This document shows positions 36,130-45,306 of a stretch of 64,000 nucleotides of DNA, in pieces. Below the pieces are notes generated by a model, which saw nothing but the letters and a program-made list of their open reading frames with translations, made no database searches and was not told where the DNA came from. The position numbers and the translations under genes were made by a program. This DNA comes from Dolosicoccus paucivorans (GTDB lineage Bacteria; Bacillota; Bacilli; Lactobacillales; Aerococcaceae), in assembly GCF_900100125.1 (NCBI RefSeq), contig NZ_FNEL01000001.1:1-64000 (forward strand), written 5' to 3'. Positions within the stretch are counted from its first letter, which is position 1, and each line of letters begins with the position of its first letter.

Positions 36130-38281
36130 ACCAACCGAAGTAACTTATTTTAAATTAAATAACGAATTAAACCGCCCGATTGATAATAAAATTCCTCTTC
36201 ATAAAGACCAAGAAGCAGTGAGAGCTTTCTTCTTAGAACACGTCAACCCTAACACTGTCTTTTTCTATACATTGGACGAGAAGTTAGACTATTTAATTGA
36301 TAATGATTTTTTAGAAGAAGAGTTTTTAAATAAATATGACCGTGAATTTGTTAAAGAATTGATGAAGTCGACTTACGATAAGAAGTTCCGTTTCCGCTCC
36401 TTTATGGGTGCGTTTAAGTTTTATCAACAATACGCCATGAAGACAAACGACAACCAACGTTATTTAGAGCGTTTCGAAGACCGTGTTGTATTTAATGCGC
36501 TCTTTTTAGCAAACGGAGACGAAGAATTAGCGATAGCCATTCGCGACGAAATGATTTCTCAACGTTACCAACCAGCCACTCCTACCTTCTTAAACGCTGG
36601 TCGTAAGCGCCGTGGAGAGTTAGTGTCTTGTTTCTTAATTGAAGTAACAGACGATATGAACAGTATTGGTCGTGCGATCAACTCTGCACTCCAATTATCA
36701 AGAATTGGTGGCGGTGTGGGGGTCAACTTATCGAATATTCGTGCTGCGGGAGATCCAATTAAACAAATCGAGAACGCTTCAAGTGGTGTTGTTCCTGTAA
36801 TGAAGTTATTAGAAGATAGTTTCAGTTACTCTAACCAATTGGGTCAACGTAACGGAGCAGGAGCTGTTTATATTAACATCTTCCACCCAGATATTGTTGC
36901 TTTCCTATCAACGAAGAAAGAAAACGCTGATGAAAAGATTCGTGTAAAAACTCTCTCTCTAGGACTTGTTGTGCCGGATAAGTTTTACGAATTAGTTCGC
37001 AAAAATGAAAACATGTATCTATTTAGTCCATATGACGTAGAACGTGTCTACGGTAAGCCGTTTTCTTATGTAGATATTACAAAAGAATATGACAACATGG
37101 TCAACAACCCTGAAATTAAAAAGACGAAAGTCTCAGCTCGCGAACTAGAAGATGAAATTAGTAAACTACAACAAGAATCAGGTTATCCATATATTATGAA
37201 CGTGGATACCGCTAACCGCACGAACCCAATTGATGGAACGATCATTATGAGTAACTTATGTAGCGAAATCTTACAAGTTCAAACGCCTTCAGTTATCAAT
37301 GACCGTCAAGAATATGAAGTGATGGGAACAGATATTAGTTGTAACTTAGGATCGACAAACATTCCTAACATGGTACAATCTCCGGATTTTGCTAAATCTG
37401 TTGAAGTGGCAGTTCGTGCTTTGACTTATGTTACTGATCATTCGTCCATTGAAGCAGTCTCAACAATTAAAAAAGGAAACGATTTATACCATACAATTGG
37501 TTTAGGCGGTATGGGACTTCATACCTTATTTGCCTTAAATCAAATGGAGTATGGTTCGCCAGAATCCATTGAATTAACAGAAGCTTATTTCTATGCGTTA
37601 AACTACTACAGCCTAAAAGCGTCAAATAAAATCGCTAAAGAACGTGGCGAAACGTTCCATGACTTTGAAAAATCTGACTACGCTAACGGAACTTATTTTG
37701 ATCCGTACATTGAATCACCTTTAACCTTAACTTTTGATAAAGTAAAAGAGGTTCTCAAAAATGTTCCCTTACCAACTAAGGAAGATTGGCAAGCGCTAAA
37801 AGAAGCGGTTCAACAAGACGGATTATATCACCAATACCGTATGGCCATTGCACCAACAGGGTCAATTAGTTATGTCAACGAAACAAGCGCAAGTTTACAT
37901 CCAATTACCCAATTAGTTGAAGAACGTCAAGAAAAAACCATTGGAAAAGCGTATTACCCAGCGCCTTATTTATCCAATGATACGATTGGCTATTATAAGT
38001 CAGCTTATGACATTGACCAACGTCTCATTATTGACGTTTACGCTGCTGCTCAAAAGCATATCGATCAAGGAATGTCTTTAACATTATTTATGCGTTCTGA
38101 ACTTCCTGAAGGAATGTATCCATGGAAAGAAGGACGTACAAATAAGATGACAACCCGAGACTTAAACTTACTGCGTCACTACGCTTGGAATAAAGGAATT
38201 AAATCACTTTATTACGTTAGAACCTATACTCAAGACGGCGAGACCGTTGGAAGCAACTCTTGCGAGAGCTGTACTATTTAA
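36104..38281 (+). CDS. nrdE: Class Ib ribonucleoside-diphosphate reductase alpha subunit
   Basis: 725 residues. Converts NDPs to dNDPs. NrdE hallmarks: TPTFLNAGRKRRGELVSCF with an active-site Cys, GGGVGVNLSNIRAAG, SNLCSEI, and the C-terminal redox pair CESC. The start is TTG at 36104 (MDQPVLKS), the only start giving a normal N-terminus; AAGGTG is 7 nt upstream. It lies within the nrdI end, so the genes are coupled. Confidence 0.95.
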   Translation: MDQPVLKSKPTEVTYFKLNNELNRPIDNKIPLHKDQEAVRAFFLEHVNPNTVFFYTLDEKLDYLIDNDFLEEEFLNKYDREFVKELMKSTYDKKFRFRSFMGAFKFYQQYAMKTNDNQRYLERFEDRVVFNALFLANGDEELAIAIRDEMISQRYQPATPTFLNAGRKRRGELVSCFLIEVTDDMNSIGRAINSALQLSRIGGGVGVNLSNIRAAGDPIKQIENASSGVVPVMKLLEDSFSYSNQLGQRNGAGAVYINIFHPDIVAFLSTKKENADEKIRVKTLSLGLVVPDKFYELVRKNENMYLFSPYDVERVYGKPFSYVDITKEYDNMVNNPEIKKTKVSARELEDEISKLQQESGYPYIMNVDTANRTNPIDGTIIMSNLCSEILQVQTPSVINDRQEYEVMGTDISCNLGSTNIPNMVQSPDFAKSVEVAVRALTYVTDHSSIEAVSTIKKGNDLYHTIGLGGMGLHTLFALNQMEYGSPESIELTEAYFYALNYYSLKASNKIAKERGETFHDFEKSDYANGTYFDPYIESPLTLTFDKVKEVLKNVPLPTKEDWQALKEAVQQDGLYHQYRMAIAPTGSISYVNETSASLHPITQLVEERQEKTIGKAYYPAPYLSNDTIGYYKSAYDIDQRLIIDVYAAAQKHIDQGMSLTLFMRSELPEGMYPWKEGRTNKMTTRDLNLLRHYAWNKGIKSLYYVRTYTQDGETVGSNSCESCTI

Positions 38282-38300
38282 TGAAGAAAGGATCGATAAC

Positions 38301-39314
38301 ATGTCAAACGACTATATCCGTAAAGCTCGTTTAACCCATAGCGATTATTTACAAGATGATGGGACTTATAAAGCAATGAACTGGAACGATGTAGAAGACA
38401 TTATTGATAAATTAACTTGGGAGAAGTTAATTGAACAATTTTGGGTGGATACACGGGTTCCTTTATCAAACGATTTAGACGATTGGCGTACTCTTTCTGA
38501 TGAAGAAAAAGACGTCGTCGAAAAAGTATTCGGTGGACTCACATTACTTGATACAATGCAAGGAGAAACGGGAGTCAGCCGTTTAAGAGAAACCGTTCGT
38601 ACCCAAATGGAAGATGCGGTATTATCAAACATTGAATTTATGGAAAACTTACACGCTAAAAGTTATTCATCTATTTTCAGTACATTAAACACGCCTGCCG
38701 AAATTGATGAAATTTTCCGTTGGACAAATAGTAATAAATACTTACAAAAGAAAGCCCAAACAGCGATTGATGTGTATGATAACGGAACACCACTGCAAGC
38801 TAAAGCAATGAGCGTAATGTTAGAATCTTTCTTATTCTATTCAGGGTTTTACGCCCCTCTACACTTTTTAGGTACAAACCGTTTACCTAACGTAGCGGAA
38901 ATTATTAAATTAATTATTCGTGATGAGTCGGTTCACGGGACGTATATTGGTTATAAATTCCAATTAGGAATGAATGAATTACCGGAAGAAGAACAAGAAG
39001 AATTGAAACAATGGGTTTATGACCAAGTGTATGCTTTTTATTTAAACGAAGAAAAGTATACGGAATTAATTTATGATCAAGTCGGTTGGACGGAAGACGT
39101 GAAAATCTTCGTTCGTTATAACGCTAATAAGGCGCTACAAAACTTAGGGCTGGATCCGCTATTCCCTGATACGGCAGACGACGTTAACCCAATTATTATG
39201 AACGGTATTTCTACCGGATCATCAAACCATGACTTCTTCTCTCAAGTAGGAAACAGCTACTTAGTTGGACAAGTAGAAGCGATGTCTGATGATGACTATT
39301 TAAATTTTACTTAA
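38301..39314 (+). CDS. nrdF: Class Ib ribonucleoside-diphosphate reductase beta subunit
   Basis: 337 residues, ferritin-like helical protein holding the dimetal-tyrosyl radical. Ligand-bearing segments include FGGLTLLDTMQ and IEFMENLHAKSYSSIF, and IIRDESVHGTYIGYK. Start ATG 38301 (MSNDYIRKARL) follows GAAAGGAT; an upstream in-frame extension from 38247 overlaps nrdE and is not used. Terminator follows. Confidence 0.96.
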   Translation: MSNDYIRKARLTHSDYLQDDGTYKAMNWNDVEDIIDKLTWEKLIEQFWVDTRVPLSNDLDDWRTLSDEEKDVVEKVFGGLTLLDTMQGETGVSRLRETVRTQMEDAVLSNIEFMENLHAKSYSSIFSTLNTPAEIDEIFRWTNSNKYLQKKAQTAIDVYDNGTPLQAKAMSVMLESFLFYSGFYAPLHFLGTNRLPNVAEIIKLIIRDESVHGTYIGYKFQLGMNELPEEEQEELKQWVYDQVYAFYLNEEKYTELIYDQVGWTEDVKIFVRYNANKALQNLGLDPLFPDTADDVNPIIMNGISTGSSNHDFFSQVGNSYLVGQVEAMSDDDYLNFT

Positions 39315-39321
39315 AAATAAG

Positions 39322-39345
39322 GCTCGCCTTGCGGCGAGCTTTTTT
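39322..39345 (+). terminator. Terminator of nrdIEF
   Basis: GCTCGCC (39322-39328) with GGCGAGC (39333-39339), followed by T6. Compact and GC-rich. Confidence 0.9.
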
Positions 39346-39396
39346 GTGTATTGTAAACCATTAATTGTCACAAATTATAAAATTAGTTAATAAAAG

Positions 39397-39445
39397 TTTA
39401 TTGTGAAGGATAAATGGGGTAAACTGAATACTGTAAGCGTTTAAA
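39397..39445 (+). promoter_or_regulatory. Probable pta promoter with catabolite-response (cre) element
   Basis: TTTATT (39397-39402), 17 nt, TAAACT (39420-39425) is the best promoter. TGTAAGCGTTTAAA (39432-39445) differs from the CcpA cre consensus TGWNANCGNTNWCA at one position. The cre lies downstream of the predicted start site, which would favour repression; in Bacillus pta is activated from an upstream cre. Both assignments are tentative. Confidence 0.5.
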
Positions 39446-39465
39446 TTACCAGGGGAGGAATAAAA

Positions 39466-40455
39466 ATGAACGTTTTTGAAAGAGTTGAACAATCAGTACG
39501 AGGTAAAGGAGTACGCATTGTATTTCCTGAGCCGACGGATGCGCGTATTTTAAGAGCTGCGGTTCGTTTACAATATGATCAAATTGTTGAGCCGGTTTTA
39601 GTAGGCGATAAAGAGGAAACAATTGCTTTAGCTAAAGAATTAGATTTAGATATTTCTAGCTTAGAATTAATCGATCCGGCAGATTATCCAGAAGATAAAG
39701 CACAAGCAATGGTCGAAGAGTTTGTTCTTCGCCGTAAGGGTAAAGCAACTCCGGAACAAGCAAGAGAAGCGATTAAGGACCCAATGTACTTTGGAACGAT
39801 GCTAGTTCAACTAGATATTGCCGATGGATTAGTGGCGGGTGCTGCAACATCTACAGGAGATGTGGTTCGTCCAGCTCTACAAATCATTAAAACAGCGCCA
39901 GGATCTTCAATTATGAGTGGTTGTTTTGTGATGGTCCCTCCAAGTGAAGAAGCACGAACATTAGTATTTGCTGACTGCGCGATTAATATTAATCCAACTG
40001 CTGAACAATTAGCTGATATCGCTCAACAAACTGTGCGTACGGGTAAAATCTTTGGCGTTGATCCAAAAGTAGCGATGTTAAGTTTTTCAACTAGAGGATC
40101 TGCTAGCTCACCGGAAGTAGATAAAGTAGTTGAAGCAACTCGTATTTTAAAAGAAACATCACCTGAATTAGATGTTGATGGTGAATTGCAATTTGATGCA
40201 GCTTACAGTCCTATCGTAGCTCGTCAAAAAGTATCGGACTCTACTGTAGCAGGAGAAGCGACAATTTTCGTCTTCCCAGACTTAGAAGCGGGAAATATTG
40301 GTTACAAAATTGCTCAACGTTTAGGGAGTTATGACGCGGTCGGTCCTATTTTACAAGGAATGGCTAAGCCGGTGTGTGACTTATCCCGTGGATGTAACGA
40401 AGACGATATTTATCGCGTAGCGATGATTACTGCCTTAGATGCTTTAACAGATTAA
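39466..40455 (+). CDS. pta: Phosphate acetyltransferase
   Basis: 329 residues: acetyl-CoA + phosphate to acetyl phosphate + CoA, the first step of acetate formation and ATP gain during fermentation. Conserved segments GLVAGAATSTGDVVRPALQ and GELQFDAAYSPIVA are typical of the short Pta class. GGGGAGG site. Single-gene unit with its own terminator. Intact, in line with fermentative energy metabolism. Confidence 0.95.
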   Translation: MNVFERVEQSVRGKGVRIVFPEPTDARILRAAVRLQYDQIVEPVLVGDKEETIALAKELDLDISSLELIDPADYPEDKAQAMVEEFVLRRKGKATPEQAREAIKDPMYFGTMLVQLDIADGLVAGAATSTGDVVRPALQIIKTAPGSSIMSGCFVMVPPSEEARTLVFADCAININPTAEQLADIAQQTVRTGKIFGVDPKVAMLSFSTRGSASSPEVDKVVEATRILKETSPELDVDGELQFDAAYSPIVARQKVSDSTVAGEATIFVFPDLEAGNIGYKIAQRLGSYDAVGPILQGMAKPVCDLSRGCNEDDIYRVAMITALDALTD

Positions 40456-40462
40456 TAGAACA

Positions 40463-40490
40463 AAAACCAGGAACGGCGGTTCCTGGTTTT
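40463..40490 (+). terminator. Terminator of pta
   Basis: AAAACCAGGAAC (40463-40474) with GTTCCTGGTTTT (40479-40490), loop GGCG: 12-bp perfect stem, T-rich on both sides. Confidence 0.85.
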
Positions 40491-40499
40491 ATTTATAAA

Positions 40500-40525
40500 T
40501 AAAAAATCCCCACCGAGGTGAGGAT
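40500..40525 (-). terminator. Terminator of the DUF4430 lipoprotein gene
   Basis: On the minus strand AATCCTCAC pairs with GTGGGGATT (one G.U), loop CTCG, followed by TTTTTT. Confidence 0.75.
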
Positions 40526-40539
40526 TCAATCGATATTAA

Positions 40540-41223
40540 TTATTCACCAGCATCTTGTGCATCGACATCTGTTTCTTCTTCATGATCGACAGCGTCAACA
40601 TCTTCTGCATCAGCGTCAGCATCTGTCATGTCGGCATCTTCTACGGGTTCTTCATAAGTACCGTCTTCTTGAATGATCGCAGTTGGAATGTCATCCACTG
40701 TACCGAAATACCACTCGACTAATTCGCCACCTTCAAGGGTTTGAGAAACAACACCTAGTTCAGCAAATTGTTTGTCTAATAAGTAAGTCCAATAAATGGC
40801 TTCGGCAGGATCAATCGCATGGCCTTCAATTTCAGAAATAATTCCTTCTTCTTGGTCAAAAGTAAAGGTTACTTTGTCTTGAGATTCTAAAACTTCTAAA
40901 ATAGATTTACCGGCCACATCTTTAGCTGTAAAGTGAGCAATTTGTTCTTCACCTACATAGAAGCGGAAAACAGCTTCATCGGCTGCAGGTGTTTCATCAC
41001 CAGTTGTTTCATCAGCTTCTTTAGTTTCGTCCGCTTGACTTTCGTTCTTATCTTGACTAGTTGCGTCAGTTGATTCAGCTGATTCTGAAGATTCTAGTTG
41101 TGATTCTACGCTCGATTCTGATACACTTTCAGTAGCAGGTTCTGTGGCAGTATCTTGTTTATTTCCACAAGCAACCAATACTAAGGATAGAAAAGAAAGA
41201 GCAATTAACTTTGCTTTATTCAT
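40540..41223 (-). CDS. Lipoprotein with DUF4430-like domain and acidic tails
   Basis: 227 residues from the ATG at 41223 (AAGGAGG upstream). Signal with lipobox LVAC and Cys19, so lipid-anchored outside the membrane. A Ser/Glu/Thr-rich spacer (about 20-82) leads to a domain of about 90 residues (FRFYVGEEQIAHFTAKDV ... IYWTYLLDKQFAELGV) resembling DUF4430, the fold shared with the C-terminal part of cobalamin-binding intrinsic factor/transcobalamin. The last 35 residues are nearly all Asp/Glu/Ala. In other Firmicutes such proteins often sit by ECF or cobalamin uptake genes, but here it is alone. Ligand unknown. Confidence 0.75.
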   Translation of the reverse strand: MNKAKLIALSFLSLVLVACGNKQDTATEPATESVSESSVESQLESSESAESTDATSQDKNESQADETKEADETTGDETPAADEAVFRFYVGEEQIAHFTAKDVAGKSILEVLESQDKVTFTFDQEEGIISEIEGHAIDPAEAIYWTYLLDKQFAELGVVSQTLEGGELVEWYFGTVDDIPTAIIQEDGTYEEPVEDADMTDADADAEDVDAVDHEEETDVDAQDAGE

Positions 41224-41264
41224 AATTATCAAGGCCTCCTTATAATATGCGTCCTTTATTAGTA

Positions 41265-41293
41265 AATGTACCAATTTATCTAGTGTAAGTCAA
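41265..41293 (-). promoter_or_regulatory. Promoter of the DUF4430 lipoprotein gene
   Basis: Minus strand TTGACT (41293-41288), 17-nt spacer, TACATT (41270-41265). Confidence 0.65.
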
Positions 41294-41348
41294 TGGAAAA
41301 CGCTTTAGGCCCTGTTTAAAATTGAAAATAATTAAAGGAATGAACACA

Positions 41349-41828
41349 ATGGTTTTTAAAATAAAAAGTACCAGTCCTGAAACAACCCAGCATATCGCTC
41401 AAGCATTTATTAAGTTATTGCCTCAAGGAAGTGTCGTTTTACTCGAAGGAAATTTAGGAAGTGGTAAGACAACCTTTACTAAAGGGATTGGCGCAGGTTT
41501 AAATATTAAACGTGCGATTAAAAGTCCTACTTATACAGTCATTAAAGAGTACTCTCTAGAAACAGGGGGGTTATTGGTGCATGTTGATGCTTATCGTTTA
41601 GAAGAAGGTGGCGAAGAGACGGTTGATCTTTTATACTATTTAACAGATCAAAACTACCTTTTTATCGAATGGTCGCAATTTTTAGAAGATTCTTTACCTA
41701 ATGATTATTTAAAAGTACGTTTTACACCGCAAGAGTCCTTTAACGAGCGACTAATTGAATTTGAATCTCATGGGGATCAATATGACGAAGTCCTCCGGCA
41801 ATTACAAGAGGTGTTAGCCGATGAATGA
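41349..41828 (+). CDS. tsaE: tRNA threonylcarbamoyladenosine biosynthesis ATPase TsaE
   Basis: 159 residues. P-loop GNLGSGKTT and the segment SPTYTVIKEY, then HVDAYRLEEGGEE, identify TsaE, which drives t6A37 formation with TsaB and TsaD (not in the window). Start ATG 41349 (MVFKIKSTSPE) is preferred, with AAAGGA about 9 nt upstream; starts at 41322 and 41340 lack or overlap that site. Overlaps the next gene by 8 nt. Confidence 0.93.
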   Translation: MVFKIKSTSPETTQHIAQAFIKLLPQGSVVLLEGNLGSGKTTFTKGIGAGLNIKRAIKSPTYTVIKEYSLETGGLLVHVDAYRLEEGGEETVDLLYYLTDQNYLFIEWSQFLEDSLPNDYLKVRFTPQESFNERLIEFESHGDQYDEVLRQLQEVLADE

Positions 41829-42342
41829 AACAGCTCAACTGACCATTAGACAAGCGCATCCAACTGATTTAGAACCATTAGTTGAATTATATGAGCAACT
41901 AGCTACTGAAACGGCCTTTTTAACGGATGACCAGGTCAATAAATCAAAGACAAAGCGCACTTACCAAATGACGCAACAAATAGATCAATATAGTCGCAGT
42001 CTCACCTCGATTATGCTTGTAGTAGAGCTACAAGAAGAGATTATCGCTCTTGGAACATTGGCTACCTTACCCGGATCGAGACAATCCCATGTCGCTGAAG
42101 TGGGGATTGGTGTGTTAAAAGATTATTGGGCAAACGGCATTGCTTCTATTTTATTAGAGGAATTATTATACTTTGCCAAAGAGACAGCGCTTAAAGTGAT
42201 TACTTTAGAAGTGGTTCAAGAAAATAAACGAGCTATCGCTTTATATAAAAAGTTTGGTTTTAAGATCGTCGGCTCTTTATCCCAACGCCTACAAGCCGAT
42301 CAAATATATTACGACACTTATATGATGGAATACTTATTATAA
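41821..42342 (+). CDS. GNAT-family N-acetyltransferase
   Basis: 173 residues, GNAT fold with acetyl-CoA-binding region GIGVLKDYWANGIASILL and VVQENKRAIALYKKFGF near the C-terminus. Starts inside tsaE, so co-translated. Similar position to rimI in some Firmicutes, but the sequence is not clearly RimI; substrate unknown. Confidence 0.85.
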   Translation: MNETAQLTIRQAHPTDLEPLVELYEQLATETAFLTDDQVNKSKTKRTYQMTQQIDQYSRSLTSIMLVVELQEEIIALGTLATLPGSRQSHVAEVGIGVLKDYWANGIASILLEELLYFAKETALKVITLEVVQENKRAIALYKKFGFKIVGSLSQRLQADQIYYDTYMMEYLL

Positions 42343-42361
42343 ACAGTAAAGGAAGAAACGA

Positions 42362-43264
42362 ATGTACTATTTACAATTACTTACAATTAACGCTGATTTA
42401 AATATTAAATTGAACGAACCTTTAGCTCCTTACACTTACACTAAAGTGGGTGGGGCAGCCGATGCACTTATTTTCCCTAAAACGTTGGAAGAAGTGAAGC
42501 AAGTGGTTGATTGGGTAAAAGAAAAGCAAGTTCCTTTAACGGTACTGGGTAATGCCAGTAATTTGATTGTTCGTGATGGTGGATTGCGTGGGGTTGTTAT
42601 GATGTTGACAGACCTTCGCGATATTACCATCGATCAAGAAACAGTCACAGCACTGGCAGGAGATAGTTTAATTGAAACAACTCAACTGGCAAAAAAAGCT
42701 CACTTAACCGGGTTAGAATTTGCCTGTGGTATACCTGGCAGTATCGGCGGAGCAGTTTATATGAACGCGGGCGCTTATGGAGGCGAAGTTAAAGATGTCA
42801 TTCACACAGTGGATGTTTTGACCCGTGAAGGAGAGTTTAAAACTTATACGAATGAAGAGATGGCATTTACTTACCGAAATAGTTTCATTCAACAAACAGG
42901 AGATATCGTCTTATCGACTACCTTTATATTAGAAAAAGGTGACTATGACGCTATTAACGAACGCATGGTTGAGTTAACGGAGCTAAGGACATCACGACAA
43001 CCTTTAGAATATCCATCCTGTGGTAGTGTGTTTAAACGACCTGAAGGGCACTTTGTCGGACCGATGATTCGTGAAGCCGGTCTGCAAGGTTTCCAAATAG
43101 GTGGCGCACAAGTATCAATGAAACACGCTGGGTTTATTGTCAATAAAGGTGGCGCAACGGCTACTGATTACATTCAACTCATTCGACATATTCAAGAAGT
43201 GATCGATGAAAAATTTCAAATTAAACTAGAACCAGAAGTAAGAATTATTGGCGAAGAGGGTTAA
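42362..43264 (+). CDS. murB: UDP-N-acetylenolpyruvoylglucosamine reductase MurB
   Basis: 300 residues, FAD enzyme of peptidoglycan precursor synthesis (UDP-GlcNAc-enolpyruvate to UDP-MurNAc, NADPH). FAD-binding segments NASNLIVRDGG and CGIPGSIGGAVYMNAGAYGGE; substrate arginine in YRNSF; proton donor Ser in CGSVFKRP (type IIb MurB). AAAGGAAG site. murB directly before potABCD is a common order in Lactobacillales. Confidence 0.96.
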   Translation: MYYLQLLTINADLNIKLNEPLAPYTYTKVGGAADALIFPKTLEEVKQVVDWVKEKQVPLTVLGNASNLIVRDGGLRGVVMMLTDLRDITIDQETVTALAGDSLIETTQLAKKAHLTGLEFACGIPGSIGGAVYMNAGAYGGEVKDVIHTVDVLTREGEFKTYTNEEMAFTYRNSFIQQTGDIVLSTTFILEKGDYDAINERMVELTELRTSRQPLEYPSCGSVFKRPEGHFVGPMIREAGLQGFQIGGAQVSMKHAGFIVNKGGATATDYIQLIRHIQEVIDEKFQIKLEPEVRIIGEEG

Positions 43265-43271
43265 CTTTATA

Positions 43272-43300
43272 TTGTACCGATAAGAAGAGATTGTTATAAT
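43272..43300 (+). promoter_or_regulatory. Promoter of potABCD
   Basis: TTGTAC (43272-43277), 17-nt spacer, TATAAT (43295-43300) with an extended TG. Start near 43307, leaving a 5' leader of about 90 nt. Confidence 0.75.
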
Positions 43301-43318
43301 ACTTAAAACCTTTAATCA

Positions 43319-43359
43319 TTAGACATCGTCGGACACAAGGGGTCGCGATGTCTAATTTT
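43319..43359 (+). promoter_or_regulatory. Terminator-like hairpin in the potABCD leader
   Basis: TTAGACATCG (43319-43328) with CGATGTCTAA (43346-43355), 10-bp perfect stem, then TTTTA. It lies between the promoter and potA, so it is either the murB terminator placed inside the leader or a regulatory attenuator. The T-run is short. Confidence 0.55.
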
Positions 43360-43396
43360 ATGCGATCAATCATCGAAATAGAAAGTAGGCGATAAA

Positions 43397-44497
43397 ATGA
43401 AGCCAACGTTAGCAGTTGAATTAAAAAATGTTTATCAAGAATATAATGGTGACACGGTCTTAAGTGGTATCGATATGGCGTTAGAAAAAGGAAAATTTTA
43501 CACATTGCTCGGCCCTTCCGGGTGCGGAAAGACGACGTTACTTCGTATTATCGCCGGCTTTTTAAAACCAACAGCAGGGGAGATTTATTTAAATAATCAA
43601 AAAATTACCCACTTGCCCGCAAATCGACGTCAAGTAAATACGGTTTTTCAAGATTATGCGCTATTTCCTCATTTAACCGTGGAAGAAAATATTGCCTTTG
43701 GGTTAGAAGTTAAAGGGGTCGATAAAAAAACGATTGCCCAAAAAGTAGACGAAGTCCTTGAAATGGTTCGGTTAACAGGCTTTAAAAAACGTAATATTCA
43801 AGCCCTTTCTGGAGGGCAACGTCAACGCATTGCGATTGCCCGAGCTTTGGTGAATGAACCTAAAGTATTACTGTTAGACGAACCTTTAAGTGCTTTGGAC
43901 CATAAACTAAGAACTCAAATGCAGTATGAATTGCGAAGAATTCAACAAAAGTTAGGCATTACGTTTGTTTTTGTTACCCACGATCAAGAAGAAGCTTTAG
44001 CCTTGTCTGATTGGATTTTCGTCATGGATCAAGGAAAAATTGTCCAATCCGGTTCGCCCGTTGATATTTATGACGAACCCATCAATCGATATGTTGCTAA
44101 TTTTATTGGTGAGAGTAATATTTTACCCGGTGTGATGATTGATGATTATAAAGTGAAGTTTTTAGACCATCTTTTTGAATGTGAGGACGGTGGGATTGCG
44201 TCAGGCGAAGAGATTGAAGTGGTCCTTCGTCCGGAAGATATTAAATTGTCTGTCGATCGACCGAGTGTCATAAAAGGTGTTATTCGTTCTGTTTTATTTA
44301 GAGGCGTCTTTAATGAATTGATGGTGGAAGTCACTCCTCAAGTGCGTTTGATGGTTCATACAACTCAAAAGATGGAAGAAGGCCAATCTGTCTTTATTCA
44401 CATTCAACCTAGTGCGATTCATGTTATGCGCTTTAATGAAACAGAAGAAGACTTTGATGCGCGGATTGAAACTTATGACGTGGAGGAAAACTCATGA
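43397..44497 (+). CDS. potA: Spermidine/putrescine ABC transporter ATPase PotA
   Basis: 366 residues: ABC domain (about 1-240; Walker A GPSGCGKTT, signature LSGGQRQR, Walker B LLLDEPLSALD) and a C-terminal TOBE-type regulatory domain (about 280-355). Couples ATP hydrolysis to polyamine import. Overlaps potB by 4 nt. Confidence 0.95.
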   Translation: MKPTLAVELKNVYQEYNGDTVLSGIDMALEKGKFYTLLGPSGCGKTTLLRIIAGFLKPTAGEIYLNNQKITHLPANRRQVNTVFQDYALFPHLTVEENIAFGLEVKGVDKKTIAQKVDEVLEMVRLTGFKKRNIQALSGGQRQRIAIARALVNEPKVLLLDEPLSALDHKLRTQMQYELRRIQQKLGITFVFVTHDQEEALALSDWIFVMDQGKIVQSGSPVDIYDEPINRYVANFIGESNILPGVMIDDYKVKFLDHLFECEDGGIASGEEIEVVLRPEDIKLSVDRPSVIKGVIRSVLFRGVFNELMVEVTPQVRLMVHTTQKMEEGQSVFIHIQPSAIHVMRFNETEEDFDARIETYDVEENS

Positions 44498-45306
44498 AAT
44501 CTCGGATCCATTTACTTTTAGCGTTACCTTATTACGCTTGGTTATTATTTTTTGTGGTGACTCCTTTAGGGCTTATTTTTTATCGTTCTTTTTTTGATCA
44601 TCATGGGCAACTGACCTTAGCAAACTATCTTCACTTTTTTACTCGCTTTGAGTATTTAATGATGACTTTTAATTCGTTTTTAGTAGCAGGTAGTGTTACG
44701 TTGATTACTTTGCTGATTGCTTACCCTACCGCTTACTTTCTATCTAAGTCAGTTCATAAGGAATTAGGTCTATTGTTAATTATTATTCCTACATGGATTA
44801 ATTTATTGTTGAAATCCTATGCATTTATTGGCATTTTAAGTCATAATGGCGTGATCAATCAATGGCTCAGCTGGTTAGGGATTGGGCCGTTAAAGCTTTT
44901 ATTTACAAAGCCGGCTTTTATTTTGGTGGCGAGTTATATTGAGCTTCCGTTTATGGTGTTACCTATTTATAACGCTTTAGATGATATCCCCATTTCTTTA
45001 TCAGAAGCAAGTTTTGATTTAGGCGCGACTACTTGGCAAACGATTCGTAAAATTTTAATCCCTCTTTCTCTACCCGGTGTTCGTAGCGGAGTTCAAGCGG
45101 TGTTTATTCCGACGCTGTCACTATTTATGATCGCTCGTTTAATTGGCGGTAATCGTATTATTACGCTGGGAACAGCGATTGAGCAACATTTTCTAACCAC
45201 TCAAAATTGGGGAATGGGTTCAGCTATCGGCGTTATTTTAACGCTATTAATGTTTTTAGTTATGTATTTAACGAAAGAACGACCAAAAGGAGGTCGGTCT
45301 TTATGA
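44494..45306 (+). CDS. potB: Spermidine/putrescine ABC transporter permease PotB
   Basis: 270 residues, six transmembrane helices, coupling motif EASFDLGATTWQTIRKILIPLSLPG near the end (EAA loop). Overlaps both neighbours by 4 nt. Confidence 0.94.
   Translation: MKSRIHLLLALPYYAWLLFFVVTPLGLIFYRSFFDHHGQLTLANYLHFFTRFEYLMMTFNSFLVAGSVTLITLLIAYPTAYFLSKSVHKELGLLLIIIPTWINLLLKSYAFIGILSHNGVINQWLSWLGIGPLKLLFTKPAFILVASYIELPFMVLPIYNALDDIPISLSEASFDLGATTWQTIRKILIPLSLPGVRSGVQAVFIPTLSLFMIARLIGGNRIITLGTAIEQHFLTTQNWGMGSAIGVILTLLMFLVMYLTKERPKGGRSL

Noticed and set aside
43360-43395. An 11-codon frame (MRSIIEIESRR) ending one base before potA, as a possible arginine-sensing leader peptide
   Set aside because: It has no ribosome binding site, its ATG lies right after the hairpin, and no downstream alternative hairpins exist.
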